Shown piece by piece: positions 10,082-17,375 of a stretch of 64,000 bases of DNA. The position numbers were made by a program, and so were the translations under genes. Origin of the DNA: Keratinibaculum paraultunense (GTDB lineage: Bacteria; Bacillota; Clostridia; Tissierellales; Tepidimicrobiaceae); assembly GCF_016767175.1 (NCBI RefSeq), contig NZ_CP068564.1:1798001-1862000 (forward strand). Reading direction: 5' to 3'. Each line of letters starts with the position of its first letter. Within the stretch, counting starts at the first letter, position 1. Under the pieces are notes generated by a model, which was given only the letters and a program-made list of their open reading frames with translations, was not told where the DNA came from and searched no databases.

Positions 10082-10837
10082 TTATATGTTTTTTGCTAGT
10101 AAAGCTCCTCCTATAGAGCCAGCATATCTACCAAGAGGACTTGTTTTTACTTCACTTCCAATTTCCTCAGAAAGTAACTGAATAAAAGATTCTAATTCAC
10201 ACAATCCTCCTGTTAAATATAGACTTCCTTTAATTCCATGCTTATTTAATAGACTTTTTATTCGTCCTATTATGGAATTCATAACCCCTCTAGCGATATC
10301 CTCTCTATCTGCTCCGCTTCCAATAAGACTTATCACTTCAGATTCTGCAAAAACCGTGCACATACTTGTAATCTTTATGTCTTTACCTCTTAAGACCATA
10401 TTTGCCATTTCATCAATAGTAACATTTAATGTATTTGCCATAAGCTCTATGAATCTTCCTGTCCCAGCAGCACATTTATCATTCATAGTAAAATTGGATA
10501 CATTCCCATCCTCAACAGTTATAATCTTTGTATCTTGTCCGCCAATATCTATTACCGTTAAATTTTCTCTTGCTAAATAATAAGCTCCTTTTCCATGACA
10601 GGTAATTTCAGTTATGGTTTTATGAGCGTATGGTACAGAAACTCGCCCATAACCTGTTGCTATTATTTTTGAATTTTCAATGTCTATTCCCTTTTTTACT
10701 AATTTTTCCCTTATTTTACTGGAAGTTTCTACACTATTCCAGCCTGTTGGCATTACAATATTTAATTTTAAATCATCATCTTCGAACACAGAAACTTTTG
10801 AAGCTGTTGAGCCTATGTCTATTCCTATATAATTCAT
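10082..10837 (-). CDS. HgdC/BadF-type ATP-dependent activase of a 2-hydroxyacyl-CoA dehydratase-like enzyme
   Basis: About 251 aa. It carries the ASKHA nucleotide-binding signatures GIDIGSTASK near the N-terminus, VIDIGGQDTK, and a C-terminal TGGLC. The two cysteines that in HgdC-type proteins hold one 4Fe-4S cluster between two subunits are present (NDKCAAGTGRF and SMCTVFAESE). Such proteins use ATP to push one low-potential electron into a partner enzyme. The partner is very likely the single-subunit dehydratase-like protein two genes upstream. The frame begins at 10846, but I prefer the ATG at 10837, which is spaced correctly behind AAAGGA. Last gene of the cluster. Confidence 0.92.
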   Translation of the reverse strand: MNYIGIDIGSTASKVSVFEDDDLKLNIVMPTGWNSVETSSKIREKLVKKGIDIENSKIIATGYGRVSVPYAHKTITEITCHGKGAYYLARENLTVIDIGGQDTKIITVEDGNVSNFTMNDKCAAGTGRFIELMANTLNVTIDEMANMVLRGKDIKITSMCTVFAESEVISLIGSGADREDIARGVMNSIIGRIKSLLNKHGIKGSLYLTGGLCELESFIQLLSEEIGSEVKTSPLGRYAGSIGGALLAKNI

Positions 10838-10849
10838 ACTTATCATCCT

Positions 10850-11071
10850 TTACTCTATAGTAAATAGTCCTTTTATTTCAACTGAATTTTTATCAATAAT
10901 ATCCTTTATAACTTCTTCATCTTTCTTATTATACATAATTGATATTCCACAACTTGTTGAGAGTTTTCTAGGTGTTGGTGAAATTACATATTTTATATTA
11001 TTTTGTTTTAACAATACTTCTAGTTTAAGTCCTTGACTATAATTGGGAAACAATATATAGTGCTTTGCCAA
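10850..11071 (-). CDS. DUF3343 small protein
   Basis: 73 aa. The motif PTPRKLSTSCG (residues 32-42, Cys41) is characteristic of DUF3343 proteins, some of which are described as putative Se/S-carrier-like. The start is TTG at 11071, one base after the upstream gene's stop codon. GGAG lies 9 bases before it inside that gene's end, so translation is coupled. DUF3343 genes often sit beside HgdB/HgdC-type genes, which suggests a role in maturing or supplying the iron-sulfur enzyme. That role is inference. Confidence 0.85.
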   Translation of the reverse strand: MAKHYILFPNYSQGLKLEVLLKQNNIKYVISPTPRKLSTSCGISIMYNKKDEEVIKDIIDKNSVEIKGLFTIE

Positions 11072-12331
11072 CTAGATCATCTCCAAGAAAGCCTCAACTC
11101 TAGTTTTGATTTGTCCTGTATCTTCTTCAGAATAATCTGTTTCTATTTTCAATAAAGGTATATCCTCTTCCTTTAGAGCCTTTGCAATTTTTTCATATTC
11201 TATTGCATAAGTATGACAGAAAGATAGATTATAGTATATTACTCCATCTACATTGTACTCATCAACATATTTAATTATATCTTCTACCCTACCTTCATTT
11301 GGGGTAAAGCAAGCACAATTTATATCCATATATCTTTCAGCCATATTTCTTACAAGTTCATCAATTGTATCCCCTTCAGTAGATACTTCATTCTCAAAAT
11401 ATCTGGTTCCTGTACATGTTTCTTCCACAACTATTTCAGCATTTAAACCTTCAACTATTGAATGAAGTTTCCAATTTGGAAGAGCCATAGGGGTACCTGT
11501 TACCATTATTCTCTTTTTGCCATTAGGCTTTAATTCCTTTACTCTCTCTTCTAACTCATCACAAAGTTCTTCTGTTTTTTCAATAAATCTTTCTGGATCA
11601 TCAGAAAAGGCAACTTGACTTACTAACAATGCATCTAAACCACTAATTGGAGAAGGAGTATTTTTCCTTAAATCATACATCCTTTTTAATGCTTTTCTTT
11701 TTCCATTACATATATCAATACCTTTTTTTAAACTTTCTATTGTTACTTTATTTCCTGTTAACTCTTCCATTCTATTTATAAATATCCTTATTTCATCTTC
11801 CCATTGTTTGATATTTTTCTCCCTCTTCATTTGAGGAAGTTCCATTACATGAACTGGTATATATTCATCCATAATCTCCCAAGCCTTTTTCTTAGCATCA
11901 CAAGTAGTTTCTCCTACAATCATATCGCATGATTGAAAATATGGACAAGTAAGACCTATTTTAGCTCCTGTAAAAGCCTTAACTAAAGGGCATATATTTC
12001 TGGGCAAAATCTTTTCTCCATCTTCAATCCAAAACTGGCTTCCTGAGCAAAGCCCTACACCTATAGCTTTTGTCGCAAGTATTACCTCATCAGGTACAAA
12101 TACACAGAAGGTTCCTACTACTTTGCCACCTTCTTTTTTATATTTTTCTAGTTCCATTATTCTAGCACCATGTATTTCAGCAACTACATAATTAAAATAA
12201 TTCATTGCTTCTGGTCTATTTTCTTGAGTTAAATAAATATCACCAAATTGCTCTGGTAAAGCTTCACATAAAATATCATGCTTCTCAATATCCATATTTA
12301 AATCTTGCCACATCTTTTTATAATCGCCCAC
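11072..12331 (-). CDS. Single-subunit 2-hydroxyacyl-CoA dehydratase-family protein (DCCP-like iron-sulfur protein)
   Basis: 419 aa of the HgdB/BcrC/BadD family. Cysteines well placed for clusters: C76 (GTFCVFVP), C95 (GLCSGSQFW), C114 (NICPL), C129 and C135 (CPYFQSCD), C144, then C306, C339, C341 and C372. True dehydratases need two different subunits. Here only one is encoded, beside its own activase, which is the arrangement of the double-cubane cluster proteins (DCCP plus reductase) described from Carboxydothermus. Those reduce small molecules at very low potential but have no settled physiological substrate. Start GTG 12331, with GGGGGA 7 bases upstream. The gap from the B12-binding gene is 146 bp, so cotranscription is possible but not certain. 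Confidence 0.85.
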   Translation of the reverse strand: MGDYKKMWQDLNMDIEKHDILCEALPEQFGDIYLTQENRPEAMNYFNYVVAEIHGARIMELEKYKKEGGKVVGTFCVFVPDEVILATKAIGVGLCSGSQFWIEDGEKILPRNICPLVKAFTGAKIGLTCPYFQSCDMIVGETTCDAKKKAWEIMDEYIPVHVMELPQMKREKNIKQWEDEIRIFINRMEELTGNKVTIESLKKGIDICNGKRKALKRMYDLRKNTPSPISGLDALLVSQVAFSDDPERFIEKTEELCDELEERVKELKPNGKKRIMVTGTPMALPNWKLHSIVEGLNAEIVVEETCTGTRYFENEVSTEGDTIDELVRNMAERYMDINCACFTPNEGRVEDIIKYVDEYNVDGVIYYNLSFCHTYAIEYEKIAKALKEEDIPLLKIETDYSEEDTGQIKTRVEAFLEMI

Positions 12332-12459
12332 AAAAAATTCCCCCTTATATATTTTATTCAGCCTAGATTATAACATTTGAAGTATGAAAAATATATGATT
12401 ATTGATATTTATGATATTAATTATCAATTTATTGATTTTTTTTATAGGCAATAATAATA

Positions 12460-12486
12460 GGACAGTAAAAACCATCCTTACTGTCC
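12460..12486 (-). terminator. GGACAG palindrome overlapping the stop of the B12-binding gene
   Basis: GGACAGTAA (12460-12468) pairs with TTACTGTCC (12478-12486). The right arm overlaps the last codons and the TAA of the gene ending at 12478, so the palindrome supplies the end of the reading frame. Related in sequence to the GGGACA...TGTCCC hairpins at 28.0, 28.5, 38.1 and 42.6 kb. It may reduce transcription into the dehydratase-like gene. Confidence 0.7.
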
Positions 12487-14382
12487 CACACGATATTTTT
12501 GGTTAAATATATATTCTACTTCTTCTAAGTTACTTCTAGCATAATCCACTACTTTTTCAGCACTCATAATATTGCCTTCCTCATCTACAACTTTTACACT
12601 ACCTCTTACAGGTCTTGTTTTTAATCCTTTAGCATATTTAAATTCATCTACTTCTCCCCATAGATAAGGTACAGGTAAAAAACCTGCTGCAAATATTTTA
12701 TAAAATCCTTCTGCTGAATAAGGATTATCTACATATTTTTCTATTCCATCAATAATAATCTTTGCAGAGCCTATAAGTTCTATCATTCTTTCATAAACAT
12801 CTTCATTTCTACTCATATCTTCTATTTTGCCTTCTTTTCTCAATCGTCTATACTCTTGTAGTGAATATTGAGTAATTTTTATACTTTCATTTATAATATC
12901 TGGCGTTGCAAGATGGGAGGCTTCTGAATAACTAACCACATGTATAATTGGAGGACTAGTTTCATCATGAGGATCTATATCATCCATAAGGGCTGTAACT
13001 GCTGCTAATTGAATTTTAGCTTCTTCTAAATCAGGTTTGAAATAGTCTAAACCTGCTCTAGGCTGTAATATAACCTTGAAATTAGAATCCTCTAAACTTT
13101 TAACTAAAGTAAGCATAGCTCTAGATTTAGCTAAATCTTGAATCCCCCATGTTAATCTAGGTGTATTTAACATATTTTGTAATATAAGAGTTTTAATTCC
13201 CAATTTTTTTGCAAGTTTTGAAGCTAAATAAGCTGATATTATATAAGTTACATCATCTGCTCCTCTAAATGCAAAGTGATGGGATACATTAGGCTCATAA
13301 GGTTTATTTGTTGTTGCAACATATTTTAAAGTTTCAATATGTTGCTGCAAATTGGTGTATAAATCATAAGGACCTCTCCCATCTAGCTTGTTAAACCACC
13401 ATAAAGATAAAGCATGCCAACATATATTTATGGTTTCTTCATATATTCTTGCCAATTCTGGTATATTTTTTGTTCCAGCATAGGTTCTCAATAATAAAGG
13501 TCTAGAAACTTCCCAAATCATTCTATATTCTTCAGGAGAATTTATAGGTACTCCTCCACCATTAGGTTTATCATCCCAATCTTCCCCAAAATTTGATTGA
13601 GTTAATTGAGAAGTTCCAATGGATAAAATGTCTAAATATCCAGTTTCAGCTAAATATTTTGCCCAAGACATAAATAGCTTTATAGCTTCTTCTCTAGTCA
13701 TGGAAGATGAATAAGGACCTGCATGAGCACGCATCAATGGTACAAAAGGACCTGATTTTTGTGCTACAAGCCTTTTTTCAACTGTATCATTAAAAGTCCC
13801 ATATTCTGGATAAGTAGCTCTATCTACTGGTTTAAAAAAATCATAGTTCTGGGACTTGATTATATCCTCACCAAATTCCATTCTAATATCATCATATCTA
13901 CTTCCTTCTAATATATGTTTAGGAATTCTTTCTTCAGGAACTCCCATTTTGTGTAAAGTTTCTCTTATAGATTCTCCACCTTTAAATGTTTTTACAAATC
14001 CTTTATGCACCTCATTTATTACTTCACATGCACGAGGTAATCCTGCAAAAAATACAGATTTAATAGGACCGCCTTGGTAATCTAACATACTTTCGCTTCT
14101 TAATCTATTCATAAGATATCCTACCAGGTCTACTGCATCATCTTCATCTAATCTATAACTTATTCCAATGTGGGTAATTTTATTTTCAATAATCCAATTT
14201 AAAATTCGCTGTTGATTTGGTTCGTGATTTATATTATCCATAACTTTTGAAATAACTTCATCTGCAATTATTACCTTATAACCACAATCTTTTAATAATT
14301 CAGCAGCTGTAGTCAATCCCAGTGTATGAGCATCAAATGAAGGTTTTATAAAAGCATATACATCTCTATCTACTAAATACAT
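12478..14382 (-). CDS. B12-binding, glutamate-mutase-like protein of unknown substrate
   Basis: 634 aa. Residues 17-22 are DAHTLG, matching the DxHxxG motif by which base-off mutases bind the cobalt of B12. The surrounding 130 residues look like the Rossmann-type B12 domain (ITHIGISY, VFFAGLP). The rest resembles the TIM-barrel catalytic subunits of carbon-skeleton mutases such as glutamate mutase epsilon, with long conserved-looking blocks (HHFAFRGADDVTYI near 355, QPRAGLDYF, VSYSEASHLATPDI). It is not a close match to any mutase I can name, so the substrate is unknown. Start ATG 14382, with a GGAGGGG site. It is the first gene of a same-strand cluster with the DCCP-like protein, DUF3343 and activase. 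Confidence 0.75.
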   Translation of the reverse strand: MYLVDRDVYAFIKPSFDAHTLGLTTAAELLKDCGYKVIIADEVISKVMDNINHEPNQQRILNWIIENKITHIGISYRLDEDDAVDLVGYLMNRLRSESMLDYQGGPIKSVFFAGLPRACEVINEVHKGFVKTFKGGESIRETLHKMGVPEERIPKHILEGSRYDDIRMEFGEDIIKSQNYDFFKPVDRATYPEYGTFNDTVEKRLVAQKSGPFVPLMRAHAGPYSSSMTREEAIKLFMSWAKYLAETGYLDILSIGTSQLTQSNFGEDWDDKPNGGGVPINSPEEYRMIWEVSRPLLLRTYAGTKNIPELARIYEETINICWHALSLWWFNKLDGRGPYDLYTNLQQHIETLKYVATTNKPYEPNVSHHFAFRGADDVTYIISAYLASKLAKKLGIKTLILQNMLNTPRLTWGIQDLAKSRAMLTLVKSLEDSNFKVILQPRAGLDYFKPDLEEAKIQLAAVTALMDDIDPHDETSPPIIHVVSYSEASHLATPDIINESIKITQYSLQEYRRLRKEGKIEDMSRNEDVYERMIELIGSAKIIIDGIEKYVDNPYSAEGFYKIFAAGFLPVPYLWGEVDEFKYAKGLKTRPVRGSVKVVDEEGNIMSAEKVVDYARSNLEEVEYIFNQKYRVGQ

Positions 14383-14541
14383 ATCTTATCCCCTCCATGG
14401 AACAGTATATTTTTCTGTATGTGTAAATATATGAGTAAATAAGGGACTCAAAAATAGTCCCTTAGTTAATGATACCCAATACATATATTTTAAAACAAAA
14501 TTATATAGATTATCAATAGGGAAATTATCCTTACTAGACAT

Positions 14542-14715
14542 GAAAAAGGAGAACTCTCTAAAGAGCATATAGATACTCATAATTCCGACATAGTCGGTAG
14601 ATATCTAGTTAAGATCGGCACCAAAGAATATGATACCGTAAGACAGATCTACTTCAACAGCCACAATGAACTAGTAGAGAATTATATAAATACCGAAGGT
14701 GTAGACGAAAAATAA
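14542..14715 (+). pseudogene. Decayed partial copy of the sigma factor C-terminal region
   Basis: Bases 14542-14700 match 15925-16083 at 154 of 159 positions by my alignment, in the same orientation. The frame is kept (GELSKEHIDTHNSDIVGRYL and onward), then leaves homology at 14701 and stops at 14715. Neither the sigma domain nor an upstream start remains. This is a remnant of a second, nearly identical gene or a recent partial duplication. The rest of 14383-14958 holds no gene I can support; the minus-strand frame across 14386-14580 runs antisense to this remnant. Confidence 0.85.
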
Positions 14716-14958
14716 TGGGATAGTGAGAAACATCCCACTACCCCAGAAATAACTTAGTAAGTTAGTGCCGGGGCGGATATTTCATATTTATCCCTTCCTT
14801 CTATACAATCTTCACTTTACTATATTTATTCGTATAATAATATATTCAATACGTGAATACAAATGTATGCTATAATATTTTAAAAATGAACCTTTCATTG
14901 TTTTTTTACGTCTATAAGGGTGAAGTCGTATTTAATGTAAAGAATGGGAGGTGATGAT

Positions 14959-16242
14959 ATGGATAATGATGAATTTGTTTTGCTGCTAAATAACTGCAAA
15001 AATTCCATCGAACGCTTTATTTATTATAAAATGCCAAATAAATATGATGCTGAGGATATATTACAAGAGGTATTAATTACAGGATATAAATCCTTCGATA
15101 AATTAAAATCTAAGGAAAAATTTAAATCCTGGATGCTATCCATTGCTGCTAATAAATGTAATGATTATTATAGAAACAGGCTTAAAGTACTAGAAATACC
15201 AATAGATAATATATACTATTATGAAAAATCCTATAGCAGAGCTGGAATAACAGTCAAAGACGCAGTAGATGATACCCTAGAAAACCTTCGTGATCAAGAT
15301 AAAAAGATATTGACTATGCATTATATCAAAGGTATGGACCAAAAAAGCATTGCTTCCATGCTCAATATTCCAGTTGGTACAGTAAAGAGTAGACTATATA
15401 CGGCTAGGCAAAACTTCAAAGAAATATATCCATATCCACCGGATATGAAAGGGGAATGTATAATGAAAAACTCAAGTTTTCCACAGATTATGCCAGAGAT
15501 TACTATAACTAAATCTAATTTGGAAGAATTTGAAATCAAATGTGAACAGGATATAGGATGGTTTATCATCCCTCGTCTAGGTGAAGAGTCAAGCTTTGCT
15601 ACCTATGATTTCGATAACTATCCTACAATGAAAAAATCTAGTGAAACTACTGTAAAGGTCATAGGAAAAGCTATCATCCATGGAGTAGAATGTGTAGAAA
15701 TAGAAGAACAAGAAGTTGGAATAGATGGAAGCACATATGGATTTACAATGTTTGAACGCCTTACAGATACACATTTACAAACAATAGCAGCCATATATTA
15801 TTCTAATGGAATTAAGAAAATATCCACCTTTTTAGATGACGATTTCCTCAGTTTTTGGGGATTTGGAGAAAACAATTGTGGTGAAGAACTACTTCAGAAA
15901 AGAAAAGGTACTATTGAATGTAATGAAAAGGGAGAACTCTCCAAAGAGCATATAGATACTCATAATTCCGACATAGTCGGTAGATATCTAGTTAAGATCG
16001 GCAACAAAGAATATGATACCATAAGACAAATCTACTTCAACAGCCACAATGAACTAGTAGAGAATTATATAAATACCGAAGGTAAGGTAGTGCTTTTCAG
16101 GCGATTTAATAGATTTGATTGGCGATATAAAAAAGGCTACGACCAGCTTTGGACGGATATGTTTCCATATTCCGATAGAATTATTCTAAATGGGGATATA
16201 TATGTTCACTGGTACAATTGTTTGCCAATATATGTAATATAG
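14959..16242 (+). CDS. ECF-like sigma-70 factor with a long unknown C-terminal region
   Basis: 427 aa from the ATG at 14959. The frame opens 15 bases earlier, but GGGAGGTGAT sits right before this ATG. Residues about 1-155 hold sigma region 2 (YDAEDILQEVLITGYKSFDK) and region 4 (DQDKKILTMHYIKGMDQKSI, then a helix-turn-helix ending GTVKSRLYTARQNFK). The remaining 270 residues are not a usual sigma region. They are rich in beta strands and aromatic residues with no membrane helix, and look like a soluble sensing or regulatory domain. No anti-sigma gene is adjacent, so the tail may replace it. That is inference. Bases 15925-16083 are duplicated at 14542-14700. A terminator follows. Confidence 0.85.
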   Translation: MDNDEFVLLLNNCKNSIERFIYYKMPNKYDAEDILQEVLITGYKSFDKLKSKEKFKSWMLSIAANKCNDYYRNRLKVLEIPIDNIYYYEKSYSRAGITVKDAVDDTLENLRDQDKKILTMHYIKGMDQKSIASMLNIPVGTVKSRLYTARQNFKEIYPYPPDMKGECIMKNSSFPQIMPEITITKSNLEEFEIKCEQDIGWFIIPRLGEESSFATYDFDNYPTMKKSSETTVKVIGKAIIHGVECVEIEEQEVGIDGSTYGFTMFERLTDTHLQTIAAIYYSNGIKKISTFLDDDFLSFWGFGENNCGEELLQKRKGTIECNEKGELSKEHIDTHNSDIVGRYLVKIGNKEYDTIRQIYFNSHNELVENYINTEGKVVLFRRFNRFDWRYKKGYDQLWTDMFPYSDRIILNGDIYVHWYNCLPIYVI

Positions 16243-16257
16243 CCATGGTATAGTAAA

Positions 16258-16282
16258 TAGGGGAGAACTTTTGTCTCCCCTA
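16258..16282 (+). terminator. Terminator after the sigma factor gene
   Basis: TAGGGGAGA (16258-16266) pairs perfectly with TCTCCCCTA (16274-16282), followed by a T-rich stretch on the plus strand. Confidence 0.85.
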
Positions 16283-16310
16283 TATGTTTTTATAAATTTC
16301 TATACCAAAA

Positions 16311-16337
16311 ATGCAAAAAGATCCGTCCCTGATGCAT
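16311..16337. repeat. Short imperfect palindrome carrying a GGACGGATCTTTTTGCA motif
   Basis: On the minus strand this reads GGACGGATCTTTTTGCA, bounded by TGCAT/ATGCA. A near copy (GGGCGGATATTTTTGCA) occurs at 9979-9995, and its first 12 bases recur at 14771-14782. It starts just after the stop of the 16343 gene, like other 3'-end palindromes here. Confidence 0.45.
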
Positions 16338-16342
16338 GAACT

Positions 16343-16822
16343 TTAGTCAGTTCTAATCATATATTGAGCATAGCCTTGGCTATCATTTTCTATTCTTTCA
16401 ATGGGATATTTACCTGTTTTTATTTTATTGCTAAAAACTCTACCCAGTTGCCAATTCCCTACCTTATCTGATAGATAATCCCAATCTTCTGGATAGAAAA
16501 GCTCTCTAAGTATAAAGGTATAACCGAAACCTATATTTCCCATTTCTATGTTTTTATTGATCATATTTATCCTATCTTCCAATATTATATCTATGGCTTT
16601 TTCTCTATTTTCTTCTATATCTATATTTTCTATTAAACTTCTATCAAATTCTTCTACAAACAATTCCATATTTGCTAATTCCTCTTTACTAATCTTACCA
16701 GCACTTACTACTTTTAATCCTGTAAATGGTGATGTATCCCCTGGTTTTATATTATATTTTTCAACAATTTCTTTATCAATGTCATATTCTCCTTCTTCAC
16801 CTACTAATTTTAATATTTCCAT
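16343..16822 (-). CDS. Conserved-looking hypothetical protein, 159 aa
   Basis: Soluble, acidic, helix-rich protein with no motif I recognise (MEILKLVGEEGEYDIDKEIV at the start, GFGYTFILRELFYPEDWDYL near residue 97). The start ATG 16822 has a GGGGGAA site upstream and codon use like the neighbours. It stands alone and converges with the sigma factor gene. I cannot assign a function. Confidence 0.7.
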   Translation of the reverse strand: MEILKLVGEEGEYDIDKEIVEKYNIKPGDTSPFTGLKVVSAGKISKEELANMELFVEEFDRSLIENIDIEENREKAIDIILEDRINMINKNIEMGNIGFGYTFILRELFYPEDWDYLSDKVGNWQLGRVFSNKIKTGKYPIERIENDSQGYAQYMIRTD

Positions 16823-16956
16823 AAACTATTCCCCCTTTCTATGATAAAAATGTACCTATTATATAGTTTATCATATATAAAAATTTACAACATTCCGATT
16901 TTTAGTTTTATATAAAATTAGATAAAAAATTAAATATTTTAAATTATTAATCTCAA

Positions 16957-17000
16957 AAATAAAGGATGCTTATAGAAATTTCTATAAGCATCCTTTATTT
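16957..17000 (-). terminator. Perfect 44-bp palindrome, terminator
   Basis: AAATAAAGGATGCTTATAGA and its exact complement meet at 16978/16979, forming an uninterrupted self-complementary 44-mer with AT tails. It lies downstream of the mannoside operon and gene scar on the minus strand. The stretch 17001-17120 holds nothing else I can name. Confidence 0.85.
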
Positions 17001-17120
17001 TATTAATCTAATGTTGTCTTGAATACATATAACGCCCACTAATTAATTCTCACACCATTACCTTATAGCCACAATATTATAATAATCTAGTACTTCCTTC
17101 CTGGGCAATATTGTTTATCT

Positions 17121-17375
17121 CTATTTACTTTCTATAGGCTTCTTTAAATTTCCTAACATAAATGCTGTTACAATAGCTCCTACTACTATAGCAACTCCAT
17201 ACAATAATACTCCTTCAACTGCATCTAAAATTACCTTTATAGTTATATCTTTTGCTTCAATATATTTAGGTACATGCCAGGTAGTAGTTCCTGAGTCTAG
17301 GATTATGGTATCCCCATTTTCTATTTCTTTAGCAGCAATATTTCCAATTTTATCCTTTTCCTCTGCATATTTATC
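17121..17375 (-). pseudogene. Fused remnant: DeoR-family regulator core joined to a fructose-PTS EIIC tail
   Basis: An open stretch of about 84 codons directly abuts and overlaps the manA stop, with no start codon or helix-turn-helix. Its first half matches the DeoR sensor domain (KIGNIAAKEIENGDTIILDS, then GTTTW). It passes without a frame break into the last membrane helix and basic end of a fructose-type PTS EIIC (GVAIVVGAIVTAFMLG, NLKKPIESK, stop). A deletion inside a typical fruR-fruK-fruA operon would give exactly this order. It is not expected to be functional. Confidence 0.75.

Noticed and set aside
14386-14580. 64-aa minus-strand frame
   Set aside because: Runs antisense to the duplicated sigma fragment, has odd composition and no ribosome site.
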